From NCBI GenBank assembly GCA_023818965.1, contig JAMWCD010000002.1, positions 80,817-144,816 on the forward strand: a DNA stretch of 64,000 nt, given 5' to 3'. Position numbers and translations under genes: made by a program. Below the pieces are notes generated by a model that was not told the origin of the DNA, did not search any database, and worked only from the letters and a program-made list of their open reading frames with translations. Each line of letters opens with the position of its first letter. Position 1 is the first letter of the stretch. Below, piece after piece: positions 1-7,705 of the stretch. The DNA comes from Candidatus Omnitrophota bacterium (GTDB lineage: Bacteria > Ratteibacteria > UBA8468 > B48-G9 > DTJG01).

Positions 1-489
1 TTTTATTGCATAATCAGGATTTTCCTTATAGCCATCAAAAAAATGTTCGGCATCAAAAAAAACAATCTTTCCATTTGCCTTGAGAAAACTGATTGAGTCC
101 TCAATCAATTTCAGGTTATCATCAAGGGAAATCTTAAAAACATCTTTAACATGAAGGTCCCATGACTTTCCAAAAATCGTTATAACATCTGCTCCTGATT
201 CAATAAGTGCCTTCAAAAAAGGGTCCTTCTCTGGAGATAAATTCTTTCTTCTGGTACTTCCAAAAGCAACAAGTTTGCTGTGTTTCAATCTGTGTTCAGC
301 CATTTTTTTGAAAAATTCCTCTGCTTTCGGATTTGAACCAGGCCAGCCACCTTCAATGTAATCAAAACCAAATTCATCAAGTTTCTCTGTGATTCTAATC
401 TGGTCATGAAGTGTGAAAAACACAGATTCACCCTGAGCACCATCCCTTAATGTTGTATCGTAAATTTCGATTTTTCTCTTTTTGTCCAT
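1..489 (-). CDS. cimA: Citramalate synthase, N-terminal part (runs off the window)
   Basis: Partial gene, absent from the ORF track because its 3' end lies beyond base 1; 163 codons are visible. It would condense pyruvate and acetyl-CoA to (R)-citramalate, the threonine-independent entry to isoleucine, in the cytoplasm. The N-terminus carries the HMGL/LeuA-family motif DTTLRDGAQGE near residues 10-20, followed by GGWPGSNPKAEEFF near residue 46, which is typical of the long CimA branch rather than LeuA. The ATG at 489 was chosen because the family motif begins about ten residues later and a good promoter ends 7 nt upstream. It is divergent from aroE. A 2-isopropylmalate synthase-like paralogue remains possible without the C-terminal regulatory domain. 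Confidence 0.9.
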   Translation of the reverse strand, partial: MDKKRKIEIYDTTLRDGAQGESVFFTLHDQIRITEKLDEFGFDYIEGGWPGSNPKAEEFFKKMAEHRLKHSKLVAFGSTRRKNLSPEKDPFLKALIESGADVITIFGKSWDLHVKDVFKISLDDNLKLIEDSISFLKANGKIVFFDAEHFFDGYKENPDYAIK

Positions 490-496
490 GAGTTTT

Positions 497-525
497 ATTT
501 TACTTTTATTCCACCAGGGTGTCAA
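497..525 (-). promoter_or_regulatory. cimA promoter, probably leaderless
   Basis: On the minus strand TTGACA (520-525), a 17-bp spacer and TAAAAT (497-502). Only 7 nt separate the -10 box from the ATG at 489, so the transcript should start at or next to the start codon. No Shine-Dalgarno sequence is present. Confidence 0.7.
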
Positions 526-557
526 AACTCCATTGCCTGCGACAAAGCATTTCAAAA

Positions 558-586
558 TTGGTAAATCTGAACAAAAATTGTAAAAT
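558..586 (+). promoter_or_regulatory. aroE promoter, probably leaderless
   Basis: TTGGTA (558-563), a 17-bp spacer and TAAAAT (581-586). The -10 box ends 7 nt before the ATG at 594. No Shine-Dalgarno sequence precedes that ATG. This promoter lies upstream of the chosen start but inside the longer ORF in the track, which argues for the shorter protein. Confidence 0.65.
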
Positions 587-593
587 AGATATT

Positions 594-1472
594 ATGGCTG
601 CAATACATTTAAACGGAGAAACAATAATCACAGGTGTTTTTGGATGGCCTGTCAAACATTCACTTTCTCCTGTTTTCCAGAATGCTGCTTTCCAGCATCT
701 GAAATTAAACTGGGTATATGTCCCTTTTGAAGTCCGTCCAGAATATCTTAAAGATGCAGTGGAAGCAATAAAAATTTTCTCTATCAAAGGTATCAACATT
801 ACAATACCTCATAAAAAGGATGTTATTCAATACCTTGACATTGTTGATAGTGAAGTAAAAATTCTTGGTGTTGCCAATACCATCGTAAATGATGGGGGAA
901 TTTTAAAGGGATATACCACTGATGGTAAAGGTTTCCTGCGTTCATTGAAGGAAGATGGGCAATTTAATCCAGCAGGTAAAAATATTTTTATTTTTGGTGC
1001 TGGTGGTTCTGCCTTTGCAATTGCAGGTGCTCTTGTACAATCAGGAATTCTGTCTCTTTTTATCTGTAATCGTACAGAAGAAAAAGCCATCATGTTAAAA
1101 AATCATATAAAAGATGTTTTTGATTTTAAAAATGTTGAAATCATACCGTTTGATAAAAGAAATGACCCGAAAATCTGGAAAACAATTGACCTTCTGATAA
1201 ACACAACATCTGTGGGTATGAAAAATGATGACATAATACTGGTGGACAATAGAAATTTAGATGAAAACATCTTTGTATATGACATTGTTTACAACAGAGA
1301 AACAGCATTAATAAAAATGGCAAGAAAAAAGAAAATCCAGTGTCTTGATGGACTGTCCATGCTTGTTTTTCAGGGTGCTGTTTCGTTTTCTCTATGGACA
1401 GGACTTGATGCTCCAATTGATGTAATGAAACAATCATTAATCGAATATAAAAAGGAAAGGAGCAGCAGTTGA
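594..1472 (+). CDS. aroE: Shikimate dehydrogenase
   Basis: NADPH-dependent reduction of 3-dehydroshikimate to shikimate, a cytoplasmic step of chorismate synthesis. The 292-residue product has GWPVKHSLSP (about 17-26, the SLSP substrate loop), NITIPHK with the catalytic lysine near 75, GYTTDGKGF with the conserved aspartate near 107, and the nucleotide-binding GAGGSAFAIAGAL near 131. The track starts at 519, but the first 25 residues there are unlike the family and a promoter lies within them, so the ATG at 594 is preferred. The stop overlaps the next gene as TTGA, indicating translational coupling. Family length is about 270-290 residues, so the gene is complete. Confidence 0.93.
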   Translation: MAAIHLNGETIITGVFGWPVKHSLSPVFQNAAFQHLKLNWVYVPFEVRPEYLKDAVEAIKIFSIKGINITIPHKKDVIQYLDIVDSEVKILGVANTIVNDGGILKGYTTDGKGFLRSLKEDGQFNPAGKNIFIFGAGGSAFAIAGALVQSGILSLFICNRTEEKAIMLKNHIKDVFDFKNVEIIPFDKRNDPKIWKTIDLLINTTSVGMKNDDIILVDNRNLDENIFVYDIVYNRETALIKMARKKKIQCLDGLSMLVFQGAVSFSLWTGLDAPIDVMKQSLIEYKKERSSS

Positions 1473-1975
1473 AAATTATTCTGGCTGGTTTTAATGGAAC
1501 ATGGCGAAAAGAAACAGGAAAAATTTTATCAATACGACTCAAAAAACAATTCTTTGATATAGAAGAGATCATAGAAGAAAGGGAAAAAGATAGGGTCGCT
1601 CACATCTCTCAGGTTAAAGGTAAAGATTATTTGAGGCAGATTGAGGAAAAAATTGTCAAAGAAATTTCATGTCTTGAAGACATTGTATTTTCTATAAATC
1701 CTGATGTCATTGCCAGTGAAGAAAACCGCAGGATTCTTAAATCCGATGGTATCATCATCTGGCTAACAGCAGAACCATCCATAATACTGCTTCGAATGCA
1801 CCCTGGAAAGGATAGTAAAACCCTATTAAGCAAACAGCAGGCACTTGTACATATCAGGCATGTTCTTAAAGAACATGATTTCTCTGTGTTTGCAGATAGG
1901 ATCGTTGATACATCTGAACTCACACCCGAACAAACAGCCGACAGGGTTCAGCAAATATTAATAAACTCCTTTTAA
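1469..1975 (+). CDS. Degenerate shikimate kinase homologue
   Basis: A 168-residue protein with the shape of AroK (P-loop kinase) but without its catalytic signatures. The P-loop reads GFNGTWRKE where AroK has GFMGTGKST, so the Walker lysine and Ser/Thr are lost. The DTD motif is DIE, the GGG shikimate/ATP loop is replaced by NPD, and the LID RPLL is KTLL. The fold-level features remain: YLRQIEEK matching FRxxE, and ENRRILKSDGIIIWLTAEP matching the ENRxxL...GxVVxL strand. It starts with TTG inside the aroE stop (TTGA) after a GGAG ribosome site, and its 3' end overlaps aroC by 18 bp on the other strand. It may be a pseudo-kinase or regulatory subunit, or a decaying gene with the real kinase elsewhere. 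The reading frame is intact. Confidence 0.8.
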   Translation: MKIILAGFNGTWRKETGKILSIRLKKQFFDIEEIIEEREKDRVAHISQVKGKDYLRQIEEKIVKEISCLEDIVFSINPDVIASEENRRILKSDGIIIWLTAEPSIILLRMHPGKDSKTLLSKQQALVHIRHVLKEHDFSVFADRIVDTSELTPEQTADRVQQILINSF

Positions 1976-3115
1976 TTTCATCCACTTGCTATCAAGCTTA
2001 GCAAGGGCATCGTATGCTCTTGCCATATATAAGGCATCAACAATGGCAATTGCCATCATTGCCTCTGCAACAGCATAAATCCTTCCAAGAAGGGTAGGGT
2101 CTCTTCTTGTGATAGGTTTAAGTTTTTCTTCCTTCATTGTTCTCATATTAATTGAGGTTTGCTCTATTGAAATTGTTGGCGTTGGTTTTATTGCCAATCG
2201 TACCACAATATCCTCTCCATTTGTAATACCACCAAGAATTCCTCCAGCATTATTCGTCTTGAATCTTATTTTACCATTGTTATCGATATAGGGCTGGTCG
2301 TTATTTTCTGAACCCTTCATATTCGCAACACGAAAACCAGCACCAAATTCAATTCCTTTCACTGCTCCAATACTGCACAATGCATGGGCTATTAGTGCAC
2401 TCATTTTATCAAATACAGGTTCTCCAAGCCCTGGTGGTACATTATGAGCAATTACTTCGATAATACCACCTGCTGTATCCCCCTGCTGTTTTATCTCAAG
2501 AACCTTTTCTTCCATTTTCTTTGCTGCCTCAAGGTCAGGACAGTTAATCTCATTTTTTCTATAATTTTTCTTAATTTCTTCAAAAGTCATTTCCCTGCAC
2601 CTGATACCCATACATTCTTTTGTATACGCAAGGATTTCTATTCCTTCCCTTTCAAGAATAAATTTTGCAACAGCCCCACCAGCAACCCTTGCCACTGTTT
2701 CTCTTCCTGAAGCCCTTCCTGCACCGCACCAGTCCTGATATTCTCCGTATTTCAGAAAAAATGAGTATGTTGCATGCCCTGGTCTGAAAATATCCTTGTA
2801 TGAACGATATTGTTCTACATGGATTTTTTTTGTATCCACGTTATAAACAATGATCCCAAGGGGTGCACCTGTTGTAAGTCCATCCTGACCTATTCCTGCA
2901 AAAATTTCGCACTGGTCAGTTTCCTTTCTCGGACTGTTAAGTTTGCCAACACCAGGTCTCCTTTTGTCCAGTTCTTTTTGAATATATTCCCTCGTAATCT
3001 TGAGCCCCGGCGGAACTCCATCAACAATTACTGCAAGACCTGAACCCTTTCCCTTACCATATGACTCACCGCATGTTGTAATCCTGAAAAGCCTTCCGAA
3101 AGTATTTCCAAGCAT
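1958..3115 (-). CDS. aroC: Chorismate synthase
   Basis: Converts EPSP to chorismate using reduced FMN, the last common step of aromatic synthesis. The 385-residue protein begins MLGNTFGRLFRITTCGESYG and contains the flavin/substrate motifs RRPGVGK (near 52), GAGRASGRET (near 131) and the C-terminal RRDPTLLGRIYAVAEAMMA. Its length is typical. The ATG at 3115 is preceded by AGGGAGGG. It lies 21 bp downstream of aroA in the same direction and is probably transcribed from the aroA promoter. Its 3' end overlaps the kinase homologue by 18 bp, leaving no room for a conventional terminator. Confidence 0.96.
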   Translation of the reverse strand: MLGNTFGRLFRITTCGESYGKGKGSGLAVIVDGVPPGLKITREYIQKELDKRRPGVGKLNSPRKETDQCEIFAGIGQDGLTTGAPLGIIVYNVDTKKIHVEQYRSYKDIFRPGHATYSFFLKYGEYQDWCGAGRASGRETVARVAGGAVAKFILEREGIEILAYTKECMGIRCREMTFEEIKKNYRKNEINCPDLEAAKKMEEKVLEIKQQGDTAGGIIEVIAHNVPPGLGEPVFDKMSALIAHALCSIGAVKGIEFGAGFRVANMKGSENNDQPYIDNNGKIRFKTNNAGGILGGITNGEDIVVRLAIKPTPTISIEQTSINMRTMKEEKLKPITRRDPTLLGRIYAVAEAMMAIAIVDALYMARAYDALAKLDSKWMKLKGVY

Positions 3116-3136
3116 AAAAAACCCTCCCTGTTAAAA

Positions 3137-4417
3137 TCAATCATTTTCAATTTCTATACTGGCTCCGATTGATTTCATCATTTGAAAAAATTCTGGAAAT
3201 GTAACAGAAACTGATTCTGCAGTTGTTATTATTGTTTCTCCTTCTGCAACAATACCTGCAAGAACAAGTGCCATTACCACTCTATGGTCTTTATGTCCAT
3301 CTACTATTGTGCCTTTGAGTTTACTCTGATAAATGATCAAACCATCTTCAATTTCCTGAATATTTGCTCCCATTTTACTCAATTCCTGTGCCATTACCTT
3401 AATCCTGTCTGTCTCCTTAATCCTTGCCTGAGGAACATTAACAAGTTCTGTTTTTCCTTCAGCCACACATCCAAGCACAGCCATTGCTGGTAATGCATCA
3501 GGAGTTGAATTTAAATCAATTTTATTTCCGATAAGGTTATTGTGCTTAACCCTGATACCTGCCACCTCTTCTGAAATAATCGCTCCAGATCTTTTTAGAT
3601 ATTCAAGAACCTTTTTATCTCCCTGTACATCATTTATATCAAGACCATCAATCAATAATTCTGAATCTGTGATCGCGGCTGCAACAAGAGGAAATGTCGC
3701 TGAACTCCAATCTCCAGGTATTTTCTTTTCAAAACTTTTATATGACTGACCGCCACTGACATAAAAATGAGATAAATCATCTGACGCAGTGTATCTGATA
3801 TTCTGTTCGTCAAGCCACCTGAGCGTCATCAATATATATGGTTTTTCACATGGGTTTATCACATTGATTTCAGTGTCTTCTGCAACACAGGGCGTGCTTA
3901 TCAACAACGATGATACAAATTGTGAATTTATTCCATCAACAACAGTTTTTCCACCATGTATGGGTCCTTTTATTTTTACTGGAGGTTTGCCATTTCCATG
4001 AATTGAAATGGCTTCGGCACCAAGTTTTCTCAAGGCACAAAGCAGTGGTTCAACTGGGCGACTTCTCAGTGAATCATCTCCATCAAGAATTACTTCAAAA
4101 TTACCAAGGGATACCACCCCACAAATAAGATTGAAGGAAGTACCAGAATTTTGAAGATCAATGACCTTTTCAGGATTTACAATATTTTTCCCAAAACCAT
4201 CAACAATCATGTAGTCCGAATACTCCTGAATGTTTGCCCCAAGTAATCTACATGCATTGATGGCAGCCAGTGTATCCTGTGAATAAAGGGGATTTAATAT
4301 TTTTGACCTGCCATCAGCCAGTGAAGCAATGACCACTGCCCTGATTGTGTGGGATTTGCTTGCAGGAATTTTTGCAACACCACTTAATTTTTCTGTCTTT
4401 CTGACTCTGAATTTCAT
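3137..4417 (-). CDS. aroA: 3-phosphoshikimate 1-carboxyvinyltransferase (EPSP synthase)
   Basis: Transfers enolpyruvyl from PEP to shikimate 3-phosphate. The 426-residue protein has SKSHTIR near residue 20 (Lys, Ser and Arg spaced as in DKSISHR), RSRPVEPLL near 121, IKETDRI near 340 and DGHKDHRVVMA near 375. The usual NAGTAMR loop reads NSGTSFN, so the PEP-site arginine of the E. coli enzyme is replaced by asparagine; this marks a divergent branch and may alter glyphosate or PEP binding. It is first of a two-gene leftward operon with aroC and is divergent from aroB. Its promoter is embedded in a perfect inverted repeat. Confidence 0.94.
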   Translation of the reverse strand: MKFRVRKTEKLSGVAKIPASKSHTIRAVVIASLADGRSKILNPLYSQDTLAAINACRLLGANIQEYSDYMIVDGFGKNIVNPEKVIDLQNSGTSFNLICGVVSLGNFEVILDGDDSLRSRPVEPLLCALRKLGAEAISIHGNGKPPVKIKGPIHGGKTVVDGINSQFVSSLLISTPCVAEDTEINVINPCEKPYILMTLRWLDEQNIRYTASDDLSHFYVSGGQSYKSFEKKIPGDWSSATFPLVAAAITDSELLIDGLDINDVQGDKKVLEYLKRSGAIISEEVAGIRVKHNNLIGNKIDLNSTPDALPAMAVLGCVAEGKTELVNVPQARIKETDRIKVMAQELSKMGANIQEIEDGLIIYQSKLKGTIVDGHKDHRVVMALVLAGIVAEGETIITTAESVSVTFPEFFQMMKSIGASIEIEND

Positions 4418-4435
4418 CTGTTTTGCCTTTATTAA

Positions 4436-4464
4436 ATTTTACAACAATTTCAATTTTTTGTAAA
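4436..4464 (-). promoter_or_regulatory. aroA-aroC promoter
   Basis: Minus strand TTTACA (4459-4464), 17-bp spacer, TAAAAT (4436-4441). The ATG at 4417 is 18 nt beyond the -10 box, leaving a leader of roughly 10 nt with a weak AAAGG. Both boxes overlap the arms of the inverted repeat 4441-4471. Confidence 0.65.
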
Positions 4465-4471
4465 TTGTTGT
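4441..4471. promoter_or_regulatory. Perfect 10-bp inverted repeat, candidate operator of the aroA/aroB divergent region
   Basis: ACAACAATTT (4441-4450) and its exact complement AAATTGTTGT (4462-4471), separated by 11 bp. The arms sit over the aroA -10/-35 boxes and end 12 bp before the possible aroB -35. The symmetry and placement fit a dimeric repressor site controlling chorismate genes. No regulator gene is visible nearby, so the protein is unknown. Confidence 0.55.
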
Positions 4472-4504
4472 CAGAAGCACAATTGTTTCATCACGATTTT
4501 TATA

Positions 4505-4513
4505 TGTTATAAT
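4505..4513 (+). promoter_or_regulatory. aroB promoter, extended -10
   Basis: TGTTATAAT (4505-4513), an extended -10 with a perfect TATAAT. A possible weak -35 TTGTTT lies at 4483-4488 with a 19-bp spacer. The aroB ATG at 4532 follows an AGGGGTGA ribosome site. Confidence 0.7.
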
Positions 4514-4531
4514 AATTCTCAGGGGTGAGTC

Positions 4532-5596
4532 ATGAAAATTATTGAAGTTTGCTTAAAAAGAGAAAAATATCCCATTTATCTTGGTTATCCCTTAGAAGAA
4601 ATCGGGCAATTGTTTATAAAACATGAGTGCGGGAACAAGATCTTTATTATCACTGATGAAAATGTCAGCAGGTTCTATTCCAATGCTGTCAGGCATTCAC
4701 TGGAAAACGCAGGGAAAAAGGTAGATATTTGCGTCGTGAAACCAGGTGAACCATCAAAAACAATCAAAACTGCCTATCATTTAATTGAAAAATGCTCCCA
4801 ATTTGGACTGGACAGAACAGATACAATCATTGCTCTCGGAGGCGGGGTAGTATGTGACCTTGCAGGATTTGTGGCTTCCATTTATTTGCGAGGAATATCG
4901 CTGGTTTCGATACCAACAACACTCCTTGCTCAGGTTGATGCCTCTGTTGGTGGAAAAAATGGCGTCAATCTTCCGTGGGGAAAAAATCTTGTTGGAACAT
5001 TCCACCAGCCATCCTTTGTAGTTATGGATATTTCAACCCTTAAAACCTTGCCTGAAAGAGAAATTTCGCAGGGTATGGCAGAAGTCATTAAATGCGGTAT
5101 TATAAGAAGTAAAAAACTTTTCCAGTTCCTGTTGTCTACGGATAAGAAAGAAATAAAAAACCATTTTGATTCAATAATTTCAGAATGCATCACAATCAAA
5201 AAGAGAGTCGTTGAAATGGACGAAAAAGATACAAAGGGCATCCGTGAAATTCTCAACTTTGGCCATACAATTGGCCATGCCATTGAAATTAACAGCAGAA
5301 AATTAAATCACGGAGAATGTGTTGCACTGGGTATGATATGTGAAACATTTATTGCAGTACAGAAAGGTTTTTGCTGTTATTGTTTGTTTGAAAATATCAA
5401 AGAACTTGTAAAAAAATTCAATCTTCCGACAAAAACAAACATCAGCAGTCAGAAGGTTGTCCATTCTCTTTTGTTCGATAAAAAAACAAAGGGGGGAAAA
5501 TTACGATTTGTACTTCCAGTAAAACCAGGAGCAGTAAAAACAGGGGTTGAAATTTCAACCAATGATATTATATCAAACTGGGAGAAATGGCAATGA
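4532..5596 (+). CDS. aroB: 3-dehydroquinate synthase
   Basis: Cyclises DAHP to 3-dehydroquinate using NAD and a divalent metal. The 354-residue protein shows GGGVVCDLAGFVAS (about 109), the PTTLLAQVDASVGGK block (about 131-145), MAEVIKCG with the metal-binding glutamate, LNFGHTIGHAIE with metal histidines near 250, and LNHGECVALGM. Length and motif order are normal. It has its own extended -10 promoter and AGGGGTGA ribosome site, and heads the rightward operon aroB-pheA-aroF. Its stop overlaps pheA as ATGA. Confidence 0.96.
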   Translation: MKIIEVCLKREKYPIYLGYPLEEIGQLFIKHECGNKIFIITDENVSRFYSNAVRHSLENAGKKVDICVVKPGEPSKTIKTAYHLIEKCSQFGLDRTDTIIALGGGVVCDLAGFVASIYLRGISLVSIPTTLLAQVDASVGGKNGVNLPWGKNLVGTFHQPSFVVMDISTLKTLPEREISQGMAEVIKCGIIRSKKLFQFLLSTDKKEIKNHFDSIISECITIKKRVVEMDEKDTKGIREILNFGHTIGHAIEINSRKLNHGECVALGMICETFIAVQKGFCCYCLFENIKELVKKFNLPTKTNISSQKVVHSLLFDKKTKGGKLRFVLPVKPGAVKTGVEISTNDIISNWEKWQ

Positions 5597-6669
5597 AAAA
5601 TAGCGAACTTGAATCCTTAAGAAAAGAAATTGACAGGCTTGACAGGGAACTGGTGAAAATCCTTAATGAAAGAGCAAAAATTGTTCATAGAATAAACGAA
5701 GTGAAAAAACAATCGTCAATGCCAGTTTTTGATCCTGCCAGAGAAAAGAAAATCATCAACAAGCTTCTGAAAATCAATACAGGGCCATTGTCTGACAGTG
5801 ATATTGAAAGTATTATGCAGGAAATTTTTAAAATTTACAGGTCATTTGTAAAACCATTAACAATTGCGTACCTTGGACCTGCAGGAACCTTTACCCATCA
5901 GGCAGCCCTGCATCAATTTGGAGAAAAAAGTATCCAGATTCCATGCCGGACAATTGAAAGCGTCTTCAAAGAAGTTGAAAAGGGAAGGGCTGATTACGGG
6001 GTTGTGCCTGTTGAAAATTCTAACGAAGGAGTAGTAACACACACGCTTGATATGTTTATTGATAGCGATTTAAAAATATCAGCAGAAATTATCCTTGAAA
6101 TCCATCATTTCCTTCTTTCAAAAGAAAGCGAACTGAAAAAAATAAAGAAAGTTTATTCTCATGCCCAGGCACTCGGACAGTGTCAGAAATGGCTTGATGA
6201 ACATCTTCCATCCGCAGAAAGAATAGAAACAGAAAGCACAGCACTTGCTGTTAAACTGGCACAAAAAGAAGTTTTTTCAGCAGCCATTGGTTCAAAGGTA
6301 GCAGCAGAACTTTATAACATGAATATTCTTGCTCCGAATATTGAGGATTTTAAGGGTAATGTCACAAGGTTTCTTGTCATAGGAATGAATGATTCATTGC
6401 CAAGCGGTGATGATAAAACGTCAATAATGTTTTCCGTAAAAGACCGTGTTGGGGCTTTACACGATATGCTTGTTCCGTTCAAAAAGTACTCTATAAGTTT
6501 AACGCGGATAGAATCAAGACCCACAAAGAAAAAGGCATGGGAATATATCTTTTTTGTCGACTTTGTTGGACACAGGAATGATAATAATGTTTGTAAAGCC
6601 CTCCGAGAGCTTGAAAAAAATTGTGTTTTTTTGAAAATTCTTGGTTCGTATCCAAAATGGGGGGTCTGA
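5593..6669 (+). CDS. pheA: Bifunctional chorismate mutase / prephenate dehydratase
   Basis: Converts chorismate to prephenate and on to phenylpyruvate for phenylalanine. About 358 residues: an AroQ-type mutase helix bundle (about 1-85, starting ELESLRKEIDRLDREL), prephenate dehydratase (about 90-270, with YLGPAGTFTHQAA and ENSNEGVV), and a C-terminal ACT domain (about 275-355, with ALHDMLVPF and ESRPTKK), the usual phenylalanine sensor. The second ATG at 5593 is chosen over 5587 because GGGAG is then 8 nt away and the start overlaps the aroB stop as ATGA. It overlaps aroF by 1 nt (TGATG). Confidence 0.95.
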   Translation: MKNSELESLRKEIDRLDRELVKILNERAKIVHRINEVKKQSSMPVFDPAREKKIINKLLKINTGPLSDSDIESIMQEIFKIYRSFVKPLTIAYLGPAGTFTHQAALHQFGEKSIQIPCRTIESVFKEVEKGRADYGVVPVENSNEGVVTHTLDMFIDSDLKISAEIILEIHHFLLSKESELKKIKKVYSHAQALGQCQKWLDEHLPSAERIETESTALAVKLAQKEVFSAAIGSKVAAELYNMNILAPNIEDFKGNVTRFLVIGMNDSLPSGDDKTSIMFSVKDRVGALHDMLVPFKKYSISLTRIESRPTKKKAWEYIFFVDFVGHRNDNNVCKALRELEKNCVFLKILGSYPKWGV

Positions 6670-7691
6670 TGGTCGATATCATTATTATGTCAGGAAACGC
6701 TACTGAACAACAGATCAGTGCTGTAATTGAAAAAGTAAAATCCCTGGGTTATGATGTAAACCTCAGCAGGGGCAAAGAAAAAATCCTGATAGGGATTATT
6801 GGTGATACCAGGGGACTATCTGAAGAAACATTCATTTCTTTCCCTGGTGTTATTGACACAATCAGTATCCTCAGGGATTACAAACTGGTCAGCAGGGAAT
6901 TCCATCCTGCAGATACAGAAATTGCTTTCAATAATTTTACTATTAATTCAAAACACATTGTAATTGCCGCAGGTCCATGTTCTGTTGAAAACAAAGAGCA
7001 AATGCTGGAATCAGCAAAATTTATAAAAAAATGCAGGGCAAAAATTCTTCGAGGAGGGGCATACAAACCAAGAACATCTCCATACAGTTTTTCAGGGCTT
7101 GGAAAGGAAGGACTCAGGATATTAAAGGAAGTAAAAGAGGAGACAGGACTTGCAATAATAACAGAAGTGATTTCACCCGAGGATGTCGATATTGTTGAAG
7201 ATGTTGCAGATATTCTTCAGATTGGTGCCAGGAATATGTACAATTATCGACTGCTGGAGAGGGTTGGAAAATCAAAAAAACCCGTGATGCTCAAAAGAAG
7301 CTTTCAGGCAACAATCAATGAATTTTTAAACTGTGCAGAATATATTTTGAAAGAAGGCAATACAAAGGTAATTCTCTGTGAAAGAGGTATCAGAAGTTTT
7401 GATTCACAATTTACACGAAATTGCTTAGATCTGAATGCAGTTCCTGTTATTAAAAAAGAATCACATCTTCCCGTTTTTGTTGACCCGAGCCATGGCACAG
7501 GTAAACGCGAACTTGTTATACCGATGTCAAGGGCTGCCATTGCTGCAGGAGCAGATGGTCTCATTATTGAAGTCCATCCAAACCCTGAAAATGCTTTATC
7601 AGATGGTTTTCAGTCCCTTACCTTTGATCTTTTTGAAAAACTCATGGAAGAAATTGAAAAATTTGCAACTGTTATGGGTAAAACTTTATAA
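6669..7691 (+). CDS. aroF: 3-deoxy-7-phosphoheptulonate (DAHP) synthase, type I beta
   Basis: First step of the shikimate pathway, condensing PEP and erythrose 4-phosphate. The 340-residue protein has an N-terminal ferredoxin-like regulatory domain (about 1-80), then the barrel with GPCSVEN, GGAYKPRTSPYSF, GARNMYNYRLL, KRSFQATINEF, VDPSHGTGKR and the C-terminal VHPNPENALSDGFQSL. This is the Thermotoga/Bacillus-type enzyme. The track starts at 6621, inside pheA; ATG 6669 is preferred because it overlaps the pheA stop (TGATG) and begins the conserved domain. The N-terminal domain probably gives feedback control by an aromatic end product. Confidence 0.95.
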   Translation: MVDIIIMSGNATEQQISAVIEKVKSLGYDVNLSRGKEKILIGIIGDTRGLSEETFISFPGVIDTISILRDYKLVSREFHPADTEIAFNNFTINSKHIVIAAGPCSVENKEQMLESAKFIKKCRAKILRGGAYKPRTSPYSFSGLGKEGLRILKEVKEETGLAIITEVISPEDVDIVEDVADILQIGARNMYNYRLLERVGKSKKPVMLKRSFQATINEFLNCAEYILKEGNTKVILCERGIRSFDSQFTRNCLDLNAVPVIKKESHLPVFVDPSHGTGKRELVIPMSRAAIAAGADGLIIEVHPNPENALSDGFQSLTFDLFEKLMEEIEKFATVMGKTL

Positions 7692-7705
7692 AACATATCT
7701 TCACC

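Noticed and set aside
1958-1975. Frameshift or assembly error at the kinase homologue/aroC overlap
   Set aside because: Both frames are intact and both proteins end normally; short convergent overlaps occur elsewhere in the window.
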